The notes under the pieces were generated by a model. The model was not told the DNA's origin, did not search any database, and saw nothing but the letters and a program-made list of their open reading frames with translations. From Botryobacter ruber (GTDB lineage Bacteria > Bacteroidota > Bacteroidia > Cytophagales > Hymenobacteraceae), in assembly GCF_003347595.2 (NCBI RefSeq), contig NZ_QCZK02000055.1, forward strand, positions 309,674-373,673: 64,000 nt of DNA, given 5' to 3'. Below are positions 54,279-63,870 of this stretch, in pieces; within the stretch, counting starts at the first letter, position 1; the number at the start of each line of letters is the position of its first letter. Made by a program: the position numbers and the translations under genes.

Positions 54279-54342
54279 AAAAAAAGACTGTGCTGCAAGG
54301 CTGTATCAGGAAGGATACAGCCTTGCAGCACAGTCTTTTTTT
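54279..54342 (+). terminator. Terminator with a perfect 29-bp stem
   Basis: Arms 54279-54307 and 54314-54342 are fully complementary around a 6-nt loop, with A-run and T-run at the ends; usable on both strands. Confidence 0.88.
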
Positions 54343-54379
54343 GACCGGCTTTTTCCCTGCAAACCTGTGGCGGGTTTTG

Positions 54380-54407
54380 CTGCAGTACCCACCAAAACCA
54401 CTGCTCC
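54380..54407 (-). repeat. Intergenic short repeat, copy 16
   Basis: Minus-strand copy (GGTTTTGGTGGGTACTGC core with GGAGCAG lead). Confidence 0.7.
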
Positions 54408-54579
54408 TGCCCGAGATACCAGCAACAGGTAAAAGTCGGTCAGGTACGGGCCTGAAACGCAGGAAACCGGTTCAGGCTGTAGGTGTTATGTTCCGGTGAA
54501 GTCTATGGACCGATAGAGATAATTTTATTCTCGGCAAAAACCTTCTGCAATAGCTGCCAAGGCTATAATACTAAAATCT

Positions 54580-54635
54580 CCCCTTTATTTAATGATTTAT
54601 CCCCCCAGTTAAGTGCAGCCGGAATCAGACATTTG
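54580..54635 (+). promoter_or_regulatory. Two-box promoter of the susCD operon
   Basis: CCCCTTTATT (54580-54589) and CCCCCCAGTT (54601-54610) are about 21-22 bp apart. GACATTTG (54628-54635, one mismatch to TAnnTTTG) follows, with ACAAATGTTTGTTAG (reverse element) at 54676-54690. Confidence 0.75.
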
Positions 54636-54840
54636 CTCTTGAAGTAAAGGGTGTCAGGTTATTGAAAACCCGGATACAAATGTTTGTTAGAGGAGGTCAG
54701 GCGGCTAAAACTTAGTTGGTTTCTGAGCTTTTTTGCCTGGCAGACTACCGCCGGCAGCAACAGTGGACAGTGTAGAGCAAAGTAGGTTATCAGGCGCTGT
54801 GCGTGCTATGAAATATGTTAAAGACTTAAATAATAATAGA

Positions 54841-57800
54841 ATGAAAGCACCATTACACAAGAAACTACCGCTTCTACGCAAGAAGAATGCGAAGTGGTTC
54901 TTTTTAATTCCGGTACTTTTCTCAGTGGAAGGCGCTGTGCACGCAGCTCCTCTCGCTGATTTAAGTATGGCAGCAGGCCTGCACCTGACCCAGGCGCAGC
55001 AGGATTCGCTTGCTAATGTCTACAGCGGGGTAGTTATCGACGATAACGAAAAGCCTGTACGAGGAGCAAGCGTTCAGGTGAAAGATGGCACTTTATCGAC
55101 TGTGACAGACAGTATAGGGACTTTTAGAATTGCTGCTGGCAAGGGAGATGTACTGCTTATCGGGTTGAAAGGCACAAATATTGGCAGATTCACCCTCACC
55201 GATAAGAAAACTCCTGTTATTACAGTAAGCAGCAAAGCTATTCCGGTGCAGGCAAGCCAGCTTGTACAGTTGCTGAATAATTTCAACACAGCGCCTGAAC
55301 TGACAGCAGCATCCACGGATGCCGTTTATACCCGGGACCTGGTAAAGTCTAACGTAACCAACGTACGCAATGCCCTTACCGGCCGTCTGACAGGATTATA
55401 TACGCAGCAAAACTCAGGCAGGCCAGGATTCGATGCCGTGAGCACCACACTGCGCGGCCAGCAGTCTCCGCTGCTGATTATCGATGGTATTCCGCGTCGG
55501 TTCGGGTCCGATATGGAACTGCAAACCATCATCAACCTGGAGGAAATAGAGTCGGTAACCGTGCTGAAGGATGCATTGGCTACCGCTATGCTGGGTGCCC
55601 GCAGTTCCAACGGCGCACTGTTGATTACCACCCGCAAAGGCTTCGAAGGCAGGCAGCGCATCTCTTTTACAGCGCAAACTGCCGTGCAGCGACCGATCAA
55701 CATGCCCCGTGCCCTGGGAGCCTACGATTACGCCAGGCTGCACAACGAGGCGCAGACAAATGAAGGCCTGCCAACCATCTTTACGCCCGAGCAGTTGGAA
55801 GGCTACCGTACTGGTTCCAACCCCTACCTGTACCCGGATGTGAACTGGCGGGATGAGGTACTGAAGTCAAACTCCAGGTTCGACCGCTACAACTTTAACG
55901 TGAGCGGGGGGGGGAAAACAGCCAGATACTTTGTAGCGGCGGAACACTTCAACCAGACTGGTATTTTCGTAACCGCCCCCGATTCGAACGACTTTAATAC
56001 GAACAACGACCTGAAAAGCTACATGATCCGGTCGAATGTGGACATCAATATTACCAGCAAGCTGAGTGCCGGTATCTATCTGATGGGCCGCATTATGCAC
56101 GGCAACGAGCCAGGTGCCTCGACTAACAGCATCTTCAACTCCCTGCTCACCACCCCTAACCTTGCTTACCCGGTGCGTAACCCGAATGGTTCACTGGCCG
56201 GTACCCAGCAATTCCAGAATAACATTCTGGGGCAGACTCTCTACAGCGGCCACCGTGAAAACTATCGCCGCGACATCATGTCTGACTTCTACCTCCGCAG
56301 GGAGCTGGATGAAATTACCCCAGGCCTGTGGATCAAAGGTATTGCCTCCTTCAGCTCTACATTATCTGAAAACACGAACCGAAGCATGCCGTTTGTGGTG
56401 TTTCAGGGCGTAAACCTGGGTACGGAGCAGGAGCGGTATACCCAATTTGGTAACCCGGGCCAACAGGCTAACAGCACCAGTATTGAGTACCAGGGCCGCC
56501 ATAATTATTTCGAAGGCTCCCTGGGTTATGACCGTCGCTTTTCAGACCATGGTGTAAGCGCTGTGGTGCTGTGGAACAGAGATAACTCCCTGGCAGGGCT
56601 TAGCGGTGGCGCCAGTAACAACGTGCTTGGAGCGCAGCAGATAACTCTTCCCCTTCGATTCACGGGTGTTTCCGGCAGATTTGTATATGACTTCCAGAGC
56701 AAATACGTGGCAGAATTTGCCTTCGGTTATAATGGCTCCAACCGCTACCCCGGTGGCACTGACCGAGGCTTTTTCCCGGCAGTAGGTCTTGCCTGGAATG
56801 TAACCGAAGAGTCCTTCCTGAAAAATAATGATGTACTCAATTACCTGAAGTTGTCAGGCTCTTTCGGGCGCACTGGCTGGGATAATCCAGGCTACTTTAA
56901 CTATATCCAGTACTACTTCGACGACGGACCACGCTATCCGTTCGGTACCGGTATGACATTCGAGGTGGCCATGCGGGAGCAGCAGATTGCCAACCCGGAT
57001 ATTACCTGGGAAAAAGCAAATAAATTCAACCTCGGTGTAGAAGGTCGCGTGCTGAATAACCAGTTAGCCTTCAGCGTAGAGTACTTCCGCAACAAGTTTT
57101 ATGATCTGCTCATGCAGCGTGGTCGTAACTCTGCCCTGCTCGGCAACACCTATCCGAACGAGAATATTGGCCGCAACAGGTACAATGGCGTGGAAATGCA
57201 GCTAACCTGGCAGCAAAACGTAGGTGCCCTGAACTACTACATCTCTGGCAATGCCAGCACGGTTCAGTCGGAAGTGCTTTACCAGGACGAGGTATTCAGA
57301 CAATACGACTGGATGCGCCGCACCGGGCAGCAGGTGAACCAGCGCTTCGGGTACATTGCAGAAGGATTCTTTCAGTCTGAAGCTGAAGCACAAAGCAGCC
57401 CGACCATCCTCGGCTATGTTCCGCAGGCAGGCGACATTAAATACCGCGACCTGAACGATGATGGTGTAATAGACCAGTTTGACCAGGCCGTTATCGGAAA
57501 TACCAAACCACTGTTCTTCTATGGTGTAGACCTTGGTTTCAGCATCAAAGGCTTCGACTTCAGCGCCTTAATACAAGGTGTGCAAAACAGGGACCTTTAC
57601 CTGAGCGGAAACAGCTACTGGGAGTTCCAGAGCGGGGGCTTTGGCCAGGCGTACGAGCACCAGCTAAACCGCTGGACACCTGAAAACGCAGCCAATGCCA
57701 CTTACCCAAGACTGACGGTTGGCGAAAGCATCAACAACCATGCGGTATCCAGCTTCTGGGTGCGCTCCGGCGATTACCTCAGACTCAAGAATATGGAAGT

Positions 57801-57978
57801 AGGTTATACGCTTCCGGTTAGCTTAACCAGCAGAGTAAGGTTGCAGTCGGTAAGAGTATTTGCCAATGGGTTAAATCTTTTCACCAGGTCTGATGTAGAG
57901 GGCATGGATCCTGAAGTACCACGTGGTGCCTATCCGCTGCAGCGGGTAATGAATATGGGTGTAAACATCAAGCTCTAA
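54841..57978 (+). CDS. SusC-family TonB-dependent outer-membrane transporter (pair 1)
   Basis: About 1045 residues from the ATG at 54841, which gives a basic n-region and the hydrophobic core WFFLIPVLFSVEGAV; in-frame ATG 54808 and TTG 54733 are alternatives. A carboxypeptidase-regulatory-like domain (about residues 60-120, VYSGVVIDDNEKPVRGASV) precedes the plug (LLIIDGIPRRFGSD, EIESVTVLKDALATAMLG, SSNGALLITTRKG) and a 22-strand barrel ending in RVMNMGVNIKL. It imports oligosaccharides with its SusD partner, powered by TonB. It begins the susC-susD-susC-susD operon under the two-box promoter. Confidence 0.96.
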   Translation: MKAPLHKKLPLLRKKNAKWFFLIPVLFSVEGAVHAAPLADLSMAAGLHLTQAQQDSLANVYSGVVIDDNEKPVRGASVQVKDGTLSTVTDSIGTFRIAAGKGDVLLIGLKGTNIGRFTLTDKKTPVITVSSKAIPVQASQLVQLLNNFNTAPELTAASTDAVYTRDLVKSNVTNVRNALTGRLTGLYTQQNSGRPGFDAVSTTLRGQQSPLLIIDGIPRRFGSDMELQTIINLEEIESVTVLKDALATAMLGARSSNGALLITTRKGFEGRQRISFTAQTAVQRPINMPRALGAYDYARLHNEAQTNEGLPTIFTPEQLEGYRTGSNPYLYPDVNWRDEVLKSNSRFDRYNFNVSGGGKTARYFVAAEHFNQTGIFVTAPDSNDFNTNNDLKSYMIRSNVDINITSKLSAGIYLMGRIMHGNEPGASTNSIFNSLLTTPNLAYPVRNPNGSLAGTQQFQNNILGQTLYSGHRENYRRDIMSDFYLRRELDEITPGLWIKGIASFSSTLSENTNRSMPFVVFQGVNLGTEQERYTQFGNPGQQANSTSIEYQGRHNYFEGSLGYDRRFSDHGVSAVVLWNRDNSLAGLSGGASNNVLGAQQITLPLRFTGVSGRFVYDFQSKYVAEFAFGYNGSNRYPGGTDRGFFPAVGLAWNVTEESFLKNNDVLNYLKLSGSFGRTGWDNPGYFNYIQYYFDDGPRYPFGTGMTFEVAMREQQIANPDITWEKANKFNLGVEGRVLNNQLAFSVEYFRNKFYDLLMQRGRNSALLGNTYPNENIGRNRYNGVEMQLTWQQNVGALNYYISGNASTVQSEVLYQDEVFRQYDWMRRTGQQVNQRFGYIAEGFFQSEAEAQSSPTILGYVPQAGDIKYRDLNDDGVIDQFDQAVIGNTKPLFFYGVDLGFSIKGFDFSALIQGVQNRDLYLSGNSYWEFQSGGFGQAYEHQLNRWTPENAANATYPRLTVGESINNHAVSSFWVRSGDYLRLKNMEVGYTLPVSLTSRVRLQSVRVFANGLNLFTRSDVEGMDPEVPRGAYPLQRVMNMGVNIKL

Positions 57979-57998
57979 ATATTCGAAATAGTTTTTAT

Positions 57999-59705
57999 AT
58001 GAAAAAGATAGTAAAGTATACATTTGTAGCCTTGTCTGTGAGCTTGTTCAGTGCCTGTAACGACCCCGAAACAGTGCCGGTACAGCGTGTTACAGAGGAT
58101 ATTATGTGGGATCAGATGGACCGCAACGGTCAGCTGGCTTACTGGTATGTGGCTGAAATTTATCACCATCTCCCAGACGGATTTAACCGAATTAACGGCG
58201 ATTATCTTGATACCGGAACCGACGAAGCTATTCCATCCCGGAGAAATGTTAACCCCTCGGTAGAATTTTATAACAACGGGCGTGTAAGCGTACTGAACAA
58301 CCCGGACCCGTACTGGGGCAACAGTTACACCGGCATCCGGAAAGTAAACCTGTTCCTGGCAAACGTCGATAAAGTTCCCGTTCATACAGATGGTTCTAAT
58401 GCGCCGGAAAGGGTATTCTGGAAAGCAGAAGCAAGGTTTATCCGCGCCATGATGTATTTTGAATTACTCAAGCGCTATGGTGGTGTACCACTTGTTGGCG
58501 ACAAGGTGTTTACCTTGCAGGATAACCTTGAACTTCCGCGTAATACCTTCGAAGAGGTGGTTAACTATATTGTGTCGGAGCTTGATGCCGTGAAAGACCT
58601 GCTGCGAAAGGAGCCGATAGCTGACGGATTCTGGGGCAGGATACCGAGAGGAGCCGCCATTGCTCTTAAAAACAGAGTATACCTATATGCTGCCAGCCCG
58701 CTGTTTAATGGTGGCGGTATTTCCGAAGATCCTCAGTTGAAAGCTTTAACCGGATATGTTAACGCAGATCCTGACCGATGGGATCGTGTTATCCAATCGG
58801 CAGAGGAGTTTATGGCATTAGGTCATTATTCGCTGCACCCGACATTCCAGGGCGTGTTTACAGCAAAGAAAAACAATGAAGTTATCCTACAGAAGCAACG
58901 CGGAAACAACAGATGGGTAGAGGAGGATAATTCTCCTGTCGGTTACCAGAGTGCTCAGGTGCGGGCGCTGGGACTTACAAGCCCGACTCAAAACTTTGTT
59001 AACGCTTTTACCGACATCAATGGTTTGCCTATTACCGATCCGGCTTCTGTTTACGATCCGAATAACCCCTATGCCAACAGGGATCCACGTTTTCAGGAAT
59101 CGGTATTCTATAATGGCGTAAGATGGCTGAACAGGCCCGTTGAGACCTTCGACGGCGGCCGTGACAGGCCGGGAGGTATTCAGGTTCAGACCAGGACCGG
59201 TTATTACCTGCGCAAGTTCATGGGCAGTTTTGCAAACAGCAGCGCCTTTTCTGACCAGAGCCACAACTTTACCATCATCCGGTTTGCAGAAATTTTATTG
59301 AATTATGCAGAAGCACTGAATGAAGTAGGTAGGACAGAAGAAGCAGTAGACCAGATAAAGCGAATTCGCCAGCGAGCGGGTATTCGAGCCGGAACAGACA
59401 GCAGGTATGGCATTAAAGCTGGAATCTCCCAGAGCGAAATGCGAGACCTCATCAAAAACGAGCGAAGAGTGGAGCTTGCGTTTGAAGAGCACCGCTTCTG
59501 GGATCTGCGCCGCTGGAAAGATGCTCCTGAAGCCCTCGACGGTCCGGTGCAAGGCGTAAGAATCACCCGAAATGCAGATGGTACCTTCACTTACACTTAT
59601 GAGGATGTCGCCAATTTTGTGTTCACACCTAAATTGTATCACATGCCGCTGCCGTTCAGCGAAGTGACTAAGAATTTGAATTTGATTCAGAATCCAGGTT
59701 GGTAA
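57999..59705 (+). CDS. SusD/RagB-family glycan-binding lipoprotein (pair 1)
   Basis: 568 residues. The lipoprotein signal ends LFSAC. The SusD fold is recognisable from ARFIRAMMYFELLKRYGGVPLVGDKVF, a tetratricopeptide-like core, AASPLFNGGG, and the C-terminal INEV/ERRVELAFEEHRFWDLRRWK segment. It caps the SusC barrel at the cell surface and binds glycan. It starts 20 bp after the susC stop, and the second susC starts 20 bp after its own stop, so the genes form one transcript. No separate surface glycan-binding protein gene follows, as would be common. Confidence 0.96.
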   Translation: MKKIVKYTFVALSVSLFSACNDPETVPVQRVTEDIMWDQMDRNGQLAYWYVAEIYHHLPDGFNRINGDYLDTGTDEAIPSRRNVNPSVEFYNNGRVSVLNNPDPYWGNSYTGIRKVNLFLANVDKVPVHTDGSNAPERVFWKAEARFIRAMMYFELLKRYGGVPLVGDKVFTLQDNLELPRNTFEEVVNYIVSELDAVKDLLRKEPIADGFWGRIPRGAAIALKNRVYLYAASPLFNGGGISEDPQLKALTGYVNADPDRWDRVIQSAEEFMALGHYSLHPTFQGVFTAKKNNEVILQKQRGNNRWVEEDNSPVGYQSAQVRALGLTSPTQNFVNAFTDINGLPITDPASVYDPNNPYANRDPRFQESVFYNGVRWLNRPVETFDGGRDRPGGIQVQTRTGYYLRKFMGSFANSSAFSDQSHNFTIIRFAEILLNYAEALNEVGRTEEAVDQIKRIRQRAGIRAGTDSRYGIKAGISQSEMRDLIKNERRVELAFEEHRFWDLRRWKDAPEALDGPVQGVRITRNADGTFTYTYEDVANFVFTPKLYHMPLPFSEVTKNLNLIQNPGW

Positions 59706-59724
59706 AAAATAAAGGAAGTATAAT

Positions 59725-62700
59725 ATGAAAAAATATTTAAGTTATTTAATTGTCTCCCTGCTGTTTATCAGCAGTACTGCTCTTGCTCAGACCAGAGACA
59801 TAAGAGGAGTAGTATCGGACGCTAACGGCCCGGTGCCCGGGGCTACCGTGATGGAGGTTGGTATGCCTTCTAACGGTACTGCCACCGATATCGACGGTAA
59901 TTTCAGGCTGGTGCTGCGAGGTAACAGCAACAAGATTCAGGTAAAGTCCATCGGTTACAAAACGCGTGAGGTGAATGTGCAGAACATGACCAATGTGAAC
60001 GTAAACCTGGAAACCGATGCACAGGGCCTGGAAGAAGTGGTGGTAATCGGTTATGGTGAGCAGAAGAAAGTGACTATGACGGGTGCCGTAAGCGTGGTGT
60101 CAGGTGTAGAGATACGTGAAAACCCTTCTGCCAGTATGCAGAATGCGCTGGTAGGTAAAATGCCCGGCTTCTTTACGCAACAGCAGTCAGGACGTCCAGG
60201 AGCAGATGCCGCACAGATGTACATCAGGGGAGTGAGTTCTCCAAATGATAACAATGCTCCGTTGATATTAGTGGATGATATAGAATTTAGTGTTGATCAG
60301 TTTCAGCGCCTCGATCCTAATGAAGTAGAAAGTGTAAGTATTCTGAAAGATGCCTCTACCACGGCCGTGTACGGTGTAAAAGGCGCCAACGGTGTAATCC
60401 TGGTAACCACCCGTAGAGGAGCCATTGGCCGGCCGAAGATCAGTGTGCGTACCGAATACAGCTTACAGCAGCCTGCCATGTTTCCTGAGTTTCTGGGTTC
60501 CTACGAGAGTGCATTGCTGCACAACCAGGCCCGCCTGAACGATGCCACTTTAACAGCCTCCAGAACAGGAAATCCCCTGAATTATACCCCAGCCTTCAGC
60601 GACGAAGCCGTAGAAGCTTTCCGTACCGGATCTAATCCATATGTATACCCGGATGTAGACTGGCGGGAAGTGCTTTTCAGAAAATGGTCTAACCAATCCA
60701 GATCCAACCTGGATGTTTCGGGCGGTACTGAACGCGTAAAATACTTTGTATCGATGGGCTACCTGGACCAGGGTGGTATGCTGAAAAACTTTGGCGAAAA
60801 TGTTGGTGTAAACAACTCCTACTATCACCGCCGTGTAAACTACCGCTCCAACCTGGACGTGCAGGTAAACAAGAACCTGAACATGCGGGTAGACTTATAC
60901 GGTAACATCGGGGAGGTTAACAACCCTGAGATGCCCGGTACCCAGTGGGGCTACAACGACCCCTTCTACGAGTACAGCAGCTACCTGTCGCTTTCACCCT
61001 ACGCACACCCGGCTTATAACCCCGATGGTAGCATCGGTTACAGGCTAAACCTGCACCCGGGCCGTTACCAGGGCCCCAACAGTATAATTGCCCGACTGAC
61101 TTATGGTGGTTATGGCCGTGTAAATGAAAACAACATGAACCTGGTTGCCAGCGCCACGCAAAAGCTTGGTTTTATTACCCAGGGCTTATCGGCTAAAGGC
61201 TTGCTCTCCTACGCCAGCGAATACGGTTACAGGCGCAGTATGACCCGCGGTACTTTCCCTTCTTATATCTGGGACCCGGTTACCGATACCTACACCTCTT
61301 ACCCGAACAACGTGTACAGGGCACAGCGTTTCTTCGACGATTACCAGGCTCGGGGTACTACCAGGGTACTGAATTACCAGTTCCACCTGAACTACGACAG
61401 AACTTTTGGTAACCACCACGTGTACGGTCTGGCCTTATTGAACCACAGGGTAGATACAAGATCCAGGGGAGGGACAGCAGCTGCCTTGAGCTACAGACCC
61501 GTAAATTTTAGAGGTTATACCGGCCGTTTGGGTTACGATTTCAAAGATAAGTACCTCTTTCAGTTTAACGCCGGCTTAAATGGTTCACCGTTCTTCTCAG
61601 GTGGTAATCAGTTTGGATTCTTCCCGGCTGTGTCTGCCGGATGGAATATTTCGGAAGAACCCTTTTTCAAAGACAATATTAACTTTGTTGATTTCCTGAA
61701 AGTACGAACTTCTTACGGATTAGTAGGAAATGACTTGATGGGTGGTCAATATGGTTACTATTACCTGCAGGAATACGGAAATAGCGGAAGCGCCTCTTTC
61801 GGAACCGTGCATAATCATTTTGGCGGCATACATGAAGGCCGTCTGCCAAACATGGATGTAGTATGGGAGAAAGAGAAGAAATTTGACGTAGGTTTGGAGT
61901 TTAAGTTCTTCAAAAGCCGCCTGTCAGCAAATCTGGATTACTTCCGTAACGAAAGGTTCAACATCTTAACCACCAGGGATGGTAATTTTGGAACAGTTTC
62001 TGACGTATTTGGAGTGGGGTCGCCTCCTGCCAACCTGAGTCGTGTAGAAAATAAGGGATACGAAGTGGAACTGATTTGGAGAGACAACATCGGAACCGAT
62101 TTCGGCTATAACATCCGTGCCATGTATTCCTATGCCAACAATAAGATATTGTTCATGGATGAGCCAAACCCTGCTGAGCCTTACCAACGCCGCACAGGCA
62201 ATAATATCAATACCCCATTTGTGTACAAGTGGTCCGGCGAGTTTTATGCCAGCGAAGAGGATATTCTGGCTAGCCCGACACATGCCGGTGCAAGACCAGG
62301 GGACCTGAAGTATGTGGACCTGAACAATGATGGTGTTATCAACCAGAATGACCGCACTTACATAGGTGCCCCTGCTAACATTCCTCCGGCTACATTTGCC
62401 GTTGAAGGCGGTGTTTCATACAAAGGATTCAGTATCAAAACCATGTTCCAGGGCTCCAGGGGCTTCGTGTCAGGTGGTGCTGCTGAGAATATCCAGTTCC
62501 TGGGCTCCAACATGCAGGAAATTCACAAACATGCCTGGACACCTGAGTTAGGAAATAATGCGCAATACCCGGTATTAACTGAAAATATGGGTATCAGCAT
62601 GCCAAGAGGCGAAACCATGTCTACTTTCTGGCTGGTACCTGCCGACTTTATTCGCCTGAGAAATGCCGAAATCAGTTATACCATCCCTAAATCAATTGTA

Positions 62701-62871
62701 GACAGGGTAAGAATGCAAAGCATCAGGGTGTATGCCAATGGTAACAACTTGTTAACCTGGTCCAAGCTTCAGGATCGTTATCAGTTGGATCCGGAAGTGC
62801 TGGCCGGCAGAGACAGGATCACCTATCCGCCACAGCGCATCATCAACTTTGGCTTGTCTGTAGGATTTTAA
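59725..62871 (+). CDS. SusC-family TonB-dependent outer-membrane transporter (pair 2)
   Basis: 1048 residues: signal peptide (ending ALAQ), a carboxypeptidase-regulatory-like domain (DIRGVVSDANGPVPGATVM), the SusC-type GLEEVVVIGYGEQKKVTMTG segment, the plug (LILVDDIEFSVDQF, DASTTAVYGVKGANGVILVT) and the barrel, ending INFGLSVGF. It is clearly different in sequence from pair 1, suggesting a second ligand or oligosaccharide size. It is in the same operon as pair 1. Confidence 0.96.
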   Translation: MKKYLSYLIVSLLFISSTALAQTRDIRGVVSDANGPVPGATVMEVGMPSNGTATDIDGNFRLVLRGNSNKIQVKSIGYKTREVNVQNMTNVNVNLETDAQGLEEVVVIGYGEQKKVTMTGAVSVVSGVEIRENPSASMQNALVGKMPGFFTQQQSGRPGADAAQMYIRGVSSPNDNNAPLILVDDIEFSVDQFQRLDPNEVESVSILKDASTTAVYGVKGANGVILVTTRRGAIGRPKISVRTEYSLQQPAMFPEFLGSYESALLHNQARLNDATLTASRTGNPLNYTPAFSDEAVEAFRTGSNPYVYPDVDWREVLFRKWSNQSRSNLDVSGGTERVKYFVSMGYLDQGGMLKNFGENVGVNNSYYHRRVNYRSNLDVQVNKNLNMRVDLYGNIGEVNNPEMPGTQWGYNDPFYEYSSYLSLSPYAHPAYNPDGSIGYRLNLHPGRYQGPNSIIARLTYGGYGRVNENNMNLVASATQKLGFITQGLSAKGLLSYASEYGYRRSMTRGTFPSYIWDPVTDTYTSYPNNVYRAQRFFDDYQARGTTRVLNYQFHLNYDRTFGNHHVYGLALLNHRVDTRSRGGTAAALSYRPVNFRGYTGRLGYDFKDKYLFQFNAGLNGSPFFSGGNQFGFFPAVSAGWNISEEPFFKDNINFVDFLKVRTSYGLVGNDLMGGQYGYYYLQEYGNSGSASFGTVHNHFGGIHEGRLPNMDVVWEKEKKFDVGLEFKFFKSRLSANLDYFRNERFNILTTRDGNFGTVSDVFGVGSPPANLSRVENKGYEVELIWRDNIGTDFGYNIRAMYSYANNKILFMDEPNPAEPYQRRTGNNINTPFVYKWSGEFYASEEDILASPTHAGARPGDLKYVDLNNDGVINQNDRTYIGAPANIPPATFAVEGGVSYKGFSIKTMFQGSRGFVSGGAAENIQFLGSNMQEIHKHAWTPELGNNAQYPVLTENMGISMPRGETMSTFWLVPADFIRLRNAEISYTIPKSIVDRVRMQSIRVYANGNNLLTWSKLQDRYQLDPEVLAGRDRITYPPQRIINFGLSVGF

Positions 62872-62884
62872 TGATTAAGAATAT

Positions 62885-63800
62885 ATGAAAAAGTTACTGA
62901 TATTATTACTGTTAGGAGTACCGCTGGCCTCTTGCGATTTAACCGGAGACGAATTCCTCGCTCCACAAAATTCGTCAGCTTTAACGGAGGAGATGGTTTT
63001 TTCGGACAGTATCCGTACAACTGCCTTCCTGACCCGAATTTACAGCGACATAGGCGTCGATTTTGAACTGGGCATCTGGTCCAGCCACGGCAATATCAAC
63101 CAGGCAACTGACGATGCGGAGTATACTTTGTCTTCTCCTACTCAGACGGCTGTTATTCACTATAGCGGTACCCTGAATCCGGCGACCTATGCTTCTGATG
63201 GCAACATGAACCTGTATTGGAGAATGCCATATGAAAATATAAGAAGGGTGAACATGCTGATCGCGAACATTGATCGGTCACCGCTGACACAGGCAACCAA
63301 AACAAGAATGCTGGCAGAGGCTCGTTTTCTGAGAGCCTGGTATTATGCAGGCCTCATGAAGCGCTATGGGGGCGTGCCTATTCTAGAAAATAAAGTTTTT
63401 ACAGCACTCGATGTGGTTAATGTGCCCCGCAATACCTATGCAGAATGCGTAGAATACGTGGTAAATGAACTGGATGCTGTCGCAGCCGTACTGCAGGAAC
63501 CGCAACAGCAACCGGATCAGTTTTACGGAAGAGCTAACGCAGGCGCCGCCCTGGGTTTAAAATCAAGAGTGCTGCTGTATGCAGCTAGTCCTTTGTTTAA
63601 CGGTGGCGCAATCGAAGTAGCGAAAGGTACTCCGGTGGAGCCAATCATTAGCTACCCGAACTACGACGTAGCCCGCTGGCAAAGAGCGGCAGACGCAGCC
63701 CAGGAACTGATTAACAAAGGCTGGTATTCCCTGCACGTGAACAACGAGACAGCGCCAGGCTATGGTTTTTATGAGGTGTTTCTGCGTCGTGGGGAGTGTA
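62885..63800 (+). pseudogene. SusD-family lipoprotein gene (pair 2), interrupted by an IS256-type element
   Basis: The first ~305 codons encode a normal SusD start: lipobox LASC, EARFLRAWYYAGLMKRYGGVPI, AASPLFNGGA, and YEVFLRR. At about 63795-63800 the sequence switches to insertion-sequence DNA, and the frame runs out at 63859 after IS-derived codons. SusD proteins are usually 500-600 residues, so about 45% of the gene is missing from its proper place and the helical C-terminal half is lost. The remainder may lie beyond the IS outside the window. The protein is almost certainly non-functional, leaving the second SusC without a partner in this copy. Confidence 0.9.
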
Positions 63801-63831
63801 AACGAAACTGTGTCACTCATTTTTTTAATGG

Positions 63832-63870
63832 CTTTTTTGATGTTACGGCTTTAGCCTAACATCAAAAAAG
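63832..63870. terminator. Hairpin at the IS end
   Basis: Perfect 14-bp arms (63832-63845, 63857-63870) with T/A-runs on both sides; it sits directly after the transposase stop and would stop transcription in either direction. Confidence 0.8.

Noticed and set aside
54546..54575. Possible degenerate minus-strand copy of the short repeat
   Set aside because: Matches are interrupted and the left half is missing.
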